Below, piece by piece: positions 58,921-64,000 of a stretch of DNA of 64,000 nucleotides. The DNA is from Paenibacillus piri (GTDB lineage: Bacteria > Bacillota > Bacilli > Paenibacillales > NBRC-103111): the NCBI RefSeq assembly GCF_004354045.1, contig NZ_SMRT01000012.1, forward strand, positions 1 through 64,000, read 5' to 3'. The notes below the pieces were generated by a model. It was not told the origin of the DNA. It worked only from the letters and a program-made list of their open reading frames with translations, and ran no database searches. Position numbers and translations under genes: made by a program. Each line of letters begins with the position of its first letter. The stretch's first letter is position 1.

Positions 58921-59354
58921 CATTATTCTAACACAGATAAAGGAGTTACACAATGTGTATCACAGGTTGTTCTGGCAAACTCGAATATTCCGCAACCGGC
59001 TCTTATTCAACTAGCGAAATTCTTTGTGCTATTTCCTCTTTGCTAAAATCAATATGTTCCAAAGCCCATAGATAACCAGCCTCACTTATTGCAGAAACTT
59101 GGTATAATCTATATGAGAAAAAGGATCGATTTGAAGCAATATTTCCGCAAGAAATGGATCAAACTAAACTTTTATCGTAACTATCACAATATCCTGCCCT
59201 TTAGCGGAACGAGGCTGCCGATCTATACCGGCAGCCTCGTTCTATTTGCTTATTAAGCTATCGTACCGTTAGCCCTTTACATAAGAATATTTATCTCGGG
59301 AAACGTTATTGAAGATAATATAATTTGGAGGCTATGGGGAAAAGCTAACGGGGG
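58921..59354. other. intergenic region with repeat and a small minus-strand remnant
   Basis: The second ~70-bp terminator repeat lies at 59186-59257. On the minus strand near 59000-59100 a short frame reads AISEAGYLWALEHIDFSKEE and ends SLVE-stop; it may be the end of a lost gene. Confidence 0.45.
59186..59257. repeat. ~70-bp interspersed repeat with terminator hairpin, copy 2
   Basis: TATCCTGCCCTTTAGCGGAA, then AACGAGGCTGCCG / CGGCAGCCTCGTT (59208-59220 and 59229-59241), TTGCTTATTAAG. Compared with copy 1, both arms of the stem carry matching changes, so the hairpin has been conserved by compensation. Confidence 0.65.
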
Positions 59355-59768
59355 TTAATTGTTCGTTATTATTTGATCCAGATGCCCGTCCATCTCTCGG
59401 GCCTTGTCCGGATCTTCGTAGATCGCGATTTTTGAATCGATGAGCTCCAGGTTTTTCTTCAAGTCGTCGATCTGCTTCAAGACCTGGTTGCGGTGAGCGG
59501 TGAGCATCGTTTTCCGTGCTTCGATCGTTCCGCTGCCTTGCGTGCACCAATCACTGTACTGCTTGATTTCTTTGATTTGCATGCCAGTATCCTTCAGACA
59601 ACAGATCAGTGCTACCCAGTTAAGATCCAATTCGGTGAACATCCGGTTACCGGCTTTGTTCCTCGCGATAAAGGGCAGAAGGCCCTCTTTGTCATAATAA
59701 CGCAACGTGTGCGCGGACAGGCCGAATTTATTGGCCACCTCGTTGATGGTTAAGTTCATTTTTTTCAC
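59355..59768 (-). CDS. MerR-family transcriptional regulator
   Basis: A 137-residue MerR regulator: LTINEVANKFGLSAHTLRYY is the HTH; DKEGLLPFIARNKAGNRMFT the wing; DLNWVALICCLKDTGMQIKE follows; a coiled coil (90-130) ends it. The family includes AdhR-type regulators of aldehyde-responsive oxidoreductases. It is divergent from an SDR gene with a 19-base-spacer promoter, so it most likely activates that gene. Confidence 0.9.
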   Translation of the reverse strand: MKKMNLTINEVANKFGLSAHTLRYYDKEGLLPFIARNKAGNRMFTELDLNWVALICCLKDTGMQIKEIKQYSDWCTQGSGTIEARKTMLTAHRNQVLKQIDDLKKNLELIDSKIAIYEDPDKAREMDGHLDQIITNN

Positions 59769-59777
59769 CCTTTTATA

Positions 59778-59808
59778 TTGACTTAGAGTTAACTCGAAGT
59801 GCTACTCT
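59778..59808 (+). promoter_or_regulatory. MerR-type promoter of the SDR gene
   Basis: TTGACT (59778) and TACTCT (59803) with a 19-base spacer holding the palindrome GAGTTAACTC (59786-59795). Confidence 0.75.
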
Positions 59809-59870
59809 TACTATAGACCACAAAATTAGAATGATCAAGCGGTCAATCATATCATTAAGGAGAGTGCACA

Positions 59871-60635
59871 ATGGAAACAGCTCAAAAGATCGCATTAGTA
59901 ACAGGAGGCAGCCGCGGACTAGGCAGGAATTCCGCTATCGCGCTGTCCCGCAAAGGAATTGACGTCATCGTCACTTATCATACACGGAAGGAAGAAGCGG
60001 AATCAGTTGTCAAGGAAATTGAAGGAAATGGCCGGAAGGCCGCCGCGCTGCAACTTGATACGGGTGACGTATCCTCTTTCGAAGCATTTGAATTCCAACT
60101 GACAAACGTGCTTAAAGAAATATGGAATCAAGAGCATTTCGACTTTCTGATCAACAATGCAGGATTCGGACTGAACGCTCCGCTTGCGAGCACAACAGAG
60201 GAACAATTCGACAGCTTGATGAACGTTCAATTCAAGGGTGTATTTTTCTTGACACAAAAGTTGATTTCCCGCATTGCCGATAACGGAAGGATCGTCAACC
60301 TTTCGACGGGCTTGACCCGTTTTGCGCTTGAAGGCTACGGAGCTTATGCGGCCATGAAAGGCGCAATCGAAATATTAACGAAGTACATGGCCAAAGAATG
60401 GGGACGCAGAGGCATTCGGGTCAACGTGGTCGCCCCGGGAGCGATCGCTACGGATTTCGGCGGGGGCGCTTTGAAGAACAATCAGGGTGTGCGGGATTTT
60501 ATCGGCTCACAAACGGCGTTAGGAAGGGTCGGAGAAGCCGACGATATCGGCGGGGTTATCGCGTCCTTGTGCTCTGCCGATATGGGCTGGGTGAACGCGC
60601 AGCGTATCGAGGCTTCCGGCGGCATGTTTCTCTGA
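59871..60635 (+). CDS. SDR-family oxidoreductase
   Basis: A 254-residue classical short-chain dehydrogenase: TGGSRGLGRNSAIALSRKG (cofactor), LINNAGFGLNAPL (N-N-A-G), RIVNLSTGLTRFALEGYGAY-AAMK (Ser, Tyr and Lys of the catalytic set; Y-x-x-x-K kept) and VNVVAPGAIATDF, with SADMGWVNAQRIEASGGMF at the end. The full active site contrasts with the gene at 53797. AAGGAGAG precedes ATG. Substrate unknown; the divergent MerR regulator is the probable controller. Confidence 0.92.
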   Translation: METAQKIALVTGGSRGLGRNSAIALSRKGIDVIVTYHTRKEEAESVVKEIEGNGRKAAALQLDTGDVSSFEAFEFQLTNVLKEIWNQEHFDFLINNAGFGLNAPLASTTEEQFDSLMNVQFKGVFFLTQKLISRIADNGRIVNLSTGLTRFALEGYGAYAAMKGAIEILTKYMAKEWGRRGIRVNVVAPGAIATDFGGGALKNNQGVRDFIGSQTALGRVGEADDIGGVIASLCSADMGWVNAQRIEASGGMFL

Positions 60636-60674
60636 TCCCCATTGAAACGGAAGGAAGTTTATTAGATTTTGGAA

Positions 60675-60704
60675 TTGCAATTAAAGCTGGCTTTCCTTTA
60701 TAAT
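60675..60704 (+). promoter_or_regulatory. promoter of the FusB-type gene
   Basis: TTGCAA (60675-60680) and TATAAT (60699-60704), 18-base spacer. The start of transcription should fall near 60711, just before the leader peptide's AAGGGGG. Confidence 0.7.
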
Positions 60705-60728
60705 GGCTGGTGAAGGGGGTCGGTAGAG

Positions 60729-60776
60729 ATGGCAAATCATTTTGCCGGAAGAAGAAGCGGCTCATGCAAAGCCTGA
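60729..60776 (+). CDS. leader peptide of the FusB-type gene
   Basis: ATG after AAGGGGG (60713-60719). The peptide MANHFAGRRSGSCKA is 15 residues long. Its last codons lie inside the RNA segment that can pair with either of two downstream segments, which is the hallmark of ribosome-controlled attenuation. Leader peptides of similar size are known before several ribosome-protection and erm-type genes. Confidence 0.7.
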   Translation: MANHFAGRRSGSCKA

Positions 60777-60879
60777 CGTTAGGGCGATACTTTGCATGGG
60801 CGGACGGTTATCATTAACATGTCGCCTGAGAAAGCTTATATCGTTTCTAATTAATGGGCTTTGCACCTATTTTTTTTTT
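60763..60879 (+). promoter_or_regulatory. attenuator with mutually exclusive hairpins
   Basis: Segment 1 (60763-60773, CATGCAAAGCC) pairs with segment 2 (CTTTGCATG, 60790-60798) or segment 3 (GGCTTTGCA, 60857-60865). Segment 3 can also pair with AAAGC near 60831-60835 and is followed by ten T, a terminator. The ribosome's position on the leader decides the fold. Confidence 0.65.
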
Positions 60880-60905
60880 CATAAAAAAATAAGGGGCTGA
60901 AAGCA

Positions 60906-61568
60906 ATGGTCAAACCATTTATTAGAAACCATCAATATAACTTGCTCAAAAAGCAGATCGGTCTGCTGCAGCAAGCCAGCAATACCGTTTCCGATCCGAA
61001 AGTGGTGGAATCGGTAAGATATAGCGCTCGAACCAAAATTATAGCCGCGTTCCCGAATGCCACTGAGCTTCAACTACAAACGTTGGAGAACATTTCGACA
61101 TTGCGCGAGCCGGAACAATTCCATCATTATCTGCATGCATTGGAACCTCATTTGATACCATTTTCACAAGTGACGGGAAAGCAGCTTCATAAGCTGTTCC
61201 CCAAAATCAAAAAACTGAAGGTTCCCGATTTAGCCGCTATCGATTACCGCTATGTCACTTATCTTGGCTGGGTCGACATCGCGACAAATAAATTGTTTCT
61301 CGTCTATCATCTGAACGGTCAAGTCATCGGCATCGAAGGAAGATATACCCCGGTAAATAAAGGCGTATGCTTTTTGTGCAATCGGCACGGAGACGTTGCG
61401 TTATTTTCAGCGATCTCGAAGTCGAAGCCGGCTAACGCCTCGCCTGATTACTATAAGGCAATCGGCAACTATTTGTGTGTGAACAGCGACGTTTGCAACA
61501 AGAACATCACGGACGTTACCGCATTGGAAAAGTTCGTTCGAGAGGTAGCGGGATACCATGAATCGTAA
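60906..61568 (+). CDS. FusB/FusC-family EF-G-binding protein
   Basis: A 220-residue protein: FIRNHQYNLLKKQIGLLQQA is the helical N-terminal EF-G-binding domain (1-120), and the C-terminal treble-clef zinc domain has GVCFLCNRHGDVALFSA and NYLCVNSDVCNKNI (Cys-x2-Cys ... Cys, with His). FusB and FusC bind EF-G and release it from the ribosome, giving fusidic acid resistance; EF-G-binding homologues in Bacilli may only aid stress recovery. Upstream leader and attenuator support drug- or stress-inducible control. Confidence 0.87.
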   Translation: MVKPFIRNHQYNLLKKQIGLLQQASNTVSDPKVVESVRYSARTKIIAAFPNATELQLQTLENISTLREPEQFHHYLHALEPHLIPFSQVTGKQLHKLFPKIKKLKVPDLAAIDYRYVTYLGWVDIATNKLFLVYHLNGQVIGIEGRYTPVNKGVCFLCNRHGDVALFSAISKSKPANASPDYYKAIGNYLCVNSDVCNKNITDVTALEKFVREVAGYHES

Positions 61569-61629
61569 TTGGGTTCTCGTATCGAAGGACGCCGCGGCAC
61601 GAAAGGATATGCAAGGATAAGAGCAGTAG

Positions 61630-61655
61630 GAGCCCGCCATCAGTGGCGGGCTCTT
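61630..61655 (+). terminator. terminator after the FusB-type gene
   Basis: GAGCCCGCC / GGCGGGCTC, perfect nine-base stem, then TTT. Confidence 0.75.
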
Positions 61656-61790
61656 TGCAATATAATGGAAACATACATATTGCTTTAGGGGCTGTCCTGT
61701 ATACCATTTCATTGCCCTGCAAAACTGTGCATGAAAAGTCGGATTGATACGTTCCGCCTCTGTTATTCTATTACCTGAGGGAGGTCAATA

Positions 61791-62672
61791 ATGGATCTGC
61801 TTAAAAATATGAACGGAGCATTACATTATATCGAGGAGAATCTTGCTCAAGAGATTGACTATACTGAAGTGGCGAGACGGGCTCTTTGTTCGGAATATCA
61901 TTTCAAGAGAATGTTTTCGTTTCTTGCGGGCGTAACGCTTTCGGAGTACATTCGCCGCAGACGCCTTACTCTTGCAGCTTTTGAGCTTGGCGACAGCAAG
62001 CTAAGGATCATTGATGTCGCGGTTAAGTATGGATACAGCTCGGCAGACTCGTTTACAAGAGCTTTCCAAAGCTTGCACGGTGTAACTCCGTCGGAAGCCA
62101 GGTATCATGGTCAATCTCTTAAAGCCTATCCTCGGATGACCTTCCAACTATCGGTTAAAGGAGGAAGCGAAATGAACTATCGTATTGAAGAAAAAGAAGC
62201 TTTTCGCATCGTTGGTATCAAAAAAAGGGTGCCTATCATTTTCAACGGGGTGAATCCGGAAATCGCTTCTATGTGGGCAAGCCTGGATGCTGAGGCGATC
62301 GATAATCTTAAGAAAATTTCGGATGTCGAGCCATTGGGGCTGATAAGCGCGTCCACGAACTTTTCCGAAGGTCGAATGGAGGAAAAGGGAGAGCTGGATC
62401 ATTATATCGGCGTGGCAACAACGAAGGACTGTCCCCAAAACATGACGCAGCTCGATGTTTCCGCATCAACATGGGCTGTATTCGAAGCTGTCGGACCATT
62501 TCCCGATACACTTCAACATGTATGGGGGCGCATATACTCGGAATGGTTCCCATCCTCCAACTATGAGCTGGCAGAAGGCCCGGAAATACTGTGGAACGAA
62601 CACAAGGATGTAAGTTCTCCAACTTTTCGAAGCGAGATATGGATACCGGTTTTGAAAAAACATGGATTGTGA
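61791..62672 (+). CDS. AraC-family regulator with GyrI-like effector domain
   Basis: A 293-residue Rob/SoxS-type regulator. HTH 1 and 2: EIDYTEVARRALCSEYHFKR and LRIIDVAVKYGYSSADSFTR with FQSLHGVTPSEAR (residues 10-105). The C-terminal GyrI-like domain (130-290) has YRIEEKEAFRIVGIKKRVPI, TQLDVSASTWAVFEAVGPFP and EIWIPVLKKHG. Such fusions turn on a gene in response to a small molecule; none is visible next door. GAGGGAGG in front of ATG. Confidence 0.92.
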   Translation: MDLLKNMNGALHYIEENLAQEIDYTEVARRALCSEYHFKRMFSFLAGVTLSEYIRRRRLTLAAFELGDSKLRIIDVAVKYGYSSADSFTRAFQSLHGVTPSEARYHGQSLKAYPRMTFQLSVKGGSEMNYRIEEKEAFRIVGIKKRVPIIFNGVNPEIASMWASLDAEAIDNLKKISDVEPLGLISASTNFSEGRMEEKGELDHYIGVATTKDCPQNMTQLDVSASTWAVFEAVGPFPDTLQHVWGRIYSEWFPSSNYELAEGPEILWNEHKDVSSPTFRSEIWIPVLKKHGL

Positions 62673-62766
62673 CCTTACAGCATTTGCCGGCATGAGTGCA
62701 ATCATTCTTCTGCAAACTCGTATCGATACGAACGGGCATTAAACCGTCCACGAAGGGTCACCTATC

Positions 62767-62805
62767 ATACAAACAACCGATCCGCTTGGGATCGGTTGTT
62801 TGTAT
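62767..62805. terminator. terminator / long perfect palindrome
   Basis: ATACAAACAACCGATCC, a five-base loop, GGATCGGTTGTTTGTAT: a 17-base perfect stem, between convergent genes. Confidence 0.7.
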
Positions 62806-62832
62806 TTGGACTTAACCAGATTGGCGGATCAC

Positions 62833-62852
62833 GGGGGGGGGGGGGGGGGGGG
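62833..62852. repeat. homopolymer of 20 G
   Basis: Twenty consecutive G. Length could vary in culture or be a sequencing or assembly error. Confidence 0.85.
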
Positions 62853-63028
62853 TCCGTCGATGACGTGAGCCGTTGTTATTTATGCAAGCATATCGCGCGG
62901 ATATCTTGCTACGCTTGAGCTCGGATAAAGCATACGGGAGTTATGCAAACAAAAGGCAGTGGAAATCATTCGAAGCAGAGCCTGCTTAGATCATGTCCAC
63001 ATACTTCGTTTGCATCCCTCCCGGCTAC

Positions 63029-63862
63029 TCAATCTTGCAAAGCGATATGCAGCCTCATGGCAAACTCTTGACTTTGATGGACATAGCCGAGGTGATTTCC
63101 GGGAAACTCAACGATTTCCAATCCCAGCTGTCTGGCCAACGCAACCGCGCATTGATAAGGAAAAGTCCCATACGAAGCACGGCCTCCTCCGATTACTATT
63201 CGCATCGATGCGCCATTCCATACTGTCTTCAACGTTTCGAGATCCAGCGTATGGCGTCGGATGGCCGGAGCTTCCCGCATCACGAAGTAATTCATATTGG
63301 CCAACAAACGCTCAAGCTGCTCGACATTCGGCCGGCCGGATGAGCCGTTAGATTGGTCTAAGCCTAGTAGAGTCGCGAATTGCCTGATCGCGGGAACGAT
63401 TCCTTCGCGCTGAGCGGTGATCTCCAGATTTTCCTGGATGTGTCTGGCATGGACTTGCTCATCGCCCGACAACAGATGGGTTAACGGAGGTTCGTGCGCA
63501 ATCAGGGTATGGATTTGCCCAGGATAGTGGCAGGCCAACTCGAGTCCGATGATAGCGCCGGCACTGCTGCCGAATACGTAAGCCGGTTCGCATGTTAGCT
63601 CCGTCAACAGACGATGAATGTCTTCACTATGCGTCTCCAAGCTGTACTCCTTGGCAGCATTGTCAAGCTTGCTGCGCGAATACCCGCGGCGGTCGTAGGT
63701 GACCACCGTATATCGTTCGGCGAGATGCTCGGCGATACCGGCGTAAACGTTGGCATCGCCATTTCCTCCGTGGATCAGAAGCAGGACCGGGCCCGAACCG
63801 CGAACCGTATAAGAAAGATTCGCTCCGGGTACAGATAACGTAGCTGTTTCTGTACTGCTCAT
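63029..63862 (-). CDS. alpha/beta hydrolase
   Basis: A 277-residue hydrolase from ATG 63862 (AAGGGG upstream). GPVLLLIHGGNGDANVYAGI is the oxyanion region; TYDRRGYSRSK; nucleophile elbow VFGSSAGAIIGLELA (Ser in G-S-S-A-G); His in FPGNHLGYVH. The usual acid lies in the GGGRAS region at ~235 (not clear). It shares its layout with the gene at 21589 (GNSGG). Substrate unknown. A regulator is expected beyond the window. Confidence 0.9.
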   Translation of the reverse strand: MSSTETATLSVPGANLSYTVRGSGPVLLLIHGGNGDANVYAGIAEHLAERYTVVTYDRRGYSRSKLDNAAKEYSLETHSEDIHRLLTELTCEPAYVFGSSAGAIIGLELACHYPGQIHTLIAHEPPLTHLLSGDEQVHARHIQENLEITAQREGIVPAIRQFATLLGLDQSNGSSGRPNVEQLERLLANMNYFVMREAPAIRRHTLDLETLKTVWNGASMRIVIGGGRASYGTFPYQCAVALARQLGLEIVEFPGNHLGYVHQSQEFAMRLHIALQD

Positions 63863-63899
63863 GGTCACATTCCCCTTTCGTTATTGGACGTAACGATCT

Positions 63900-64000
63900 T
63901 CATGCTCTTTTTTTGCCCCATAAAATATGTCGGACAGCCAATACCAACATGGCCAGCATGGCTAAGGTAACGATACGCGACCAGAGCATGAACGCGCCGG
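63900..64000 (-). CDS. membrane protein, C-terminal end (partial)
   Basis: On the minus strand a frame enters from outside the window: AFMLWSRIVTLAMLAMLVLA, VRHILWGKKRA and stop at 63900-63902. It has one hydrophobic helix and a basic end, as in the last helix of a transporter or small membrane protein. Too short to assign. Confidence 0.5.
   Translation of the reverse strand, partial: GAFMLWSRIVTLAMLAMLVLAVRHILWGKKRA

Larger units (their letters stand above)
62673..63028. other. intergenic region with long palindrome and G20 tract
   Basis: A 17-base perfect palindrome (62767-62805) and a run of 20 G (62833-62852). No gene. Confidence 0.6.

Overview
The window looks like a chromosome segment of a Bacillales bacterium, most likely Paenibacillus or a close relative such as Cohnella. 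The basis is protein style and strong AGGAGG-type ribosome binding sites, plus a YolD protein behind a Bacillus-type LexA box, S-layer homology domains, a FusB-type EF-G-binding protein and many small MerR/TetR/HxlR regulators. It reads as a mosaic of accessory modules rather than conserved backbone. No rRNA, intact tRNA or CRISPR array was found.

Region 1 (1-20.5 kb) is a low-GC defence and mobility island. It begins with the end of an IS3-type element. It then carries two AlbA_2 (Schlafen-like) proteins with small partners, an AbiJ-like protein with a C-terminal PD-(D/E)XK nuclease, a MazEF pair behind a palindromic operator, an SOS-controlled yolD, and a complete type I restriction-modification locus (hsdR, half-size hsdS, hsdM, full-size hsdS). 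Several unknown genes follow, then a large serine recombinase.

Region 2 (20.5-30.2 kb) is built around fragments of tRNA-Ala(GGC) and 201-bp units derived from it. There are two arrays of three units each, with single or diverged copies elsewhere (to 51.5 kb). Between them lie cargo or decayed genes: alpha/beta hydrolases, a CAP-domain lipoprotein, a broken DUF3995 gene, a divergent SRPBCC/HxlR pair, a TetR regulator, a truncated tyrosine integrase and a decayed IS1182 element.

Region 3 (30.2-44.5 kb) is signalling and export. A two-component system and a lipoprotein share a recognisable direct-repeat box. Beyond broken S-layer/NHL genes comes the most interesting block: a 45-residue peptide with a double-glycine leader and only Arg-Phe-Phe after the GG, then a cytoplasmic PpiC-like isomerase, an ABC exporter with two cyclic-nucleotide-binding-like domains and an intact C39 peptidase, a 1256-residue 7TM hybrid kinase with a second CheA-like module, and a response regulator. 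I infer a peptide maturation, export and sensing system.

Region 4 (44.5-64 kb) opens with a graveyard of fragments (IS91, P-type ATPase, SET domain, serine recombinase). A TcmP/Gp37-Gp68 three-Cys pair follows. The rest is regulator-effector pairs whose operators are visible: MerR with a membrane protein, an ECF sigma-DUF1835 fusion, SDR and NmrA oxidoreductases with a TetR regulator, MFS with ROK, MerR with SDR, a FusB-type gene behind a leader peptide and attenuator, an AraC-GyrI regulator and an alpha/beta hydrolase.
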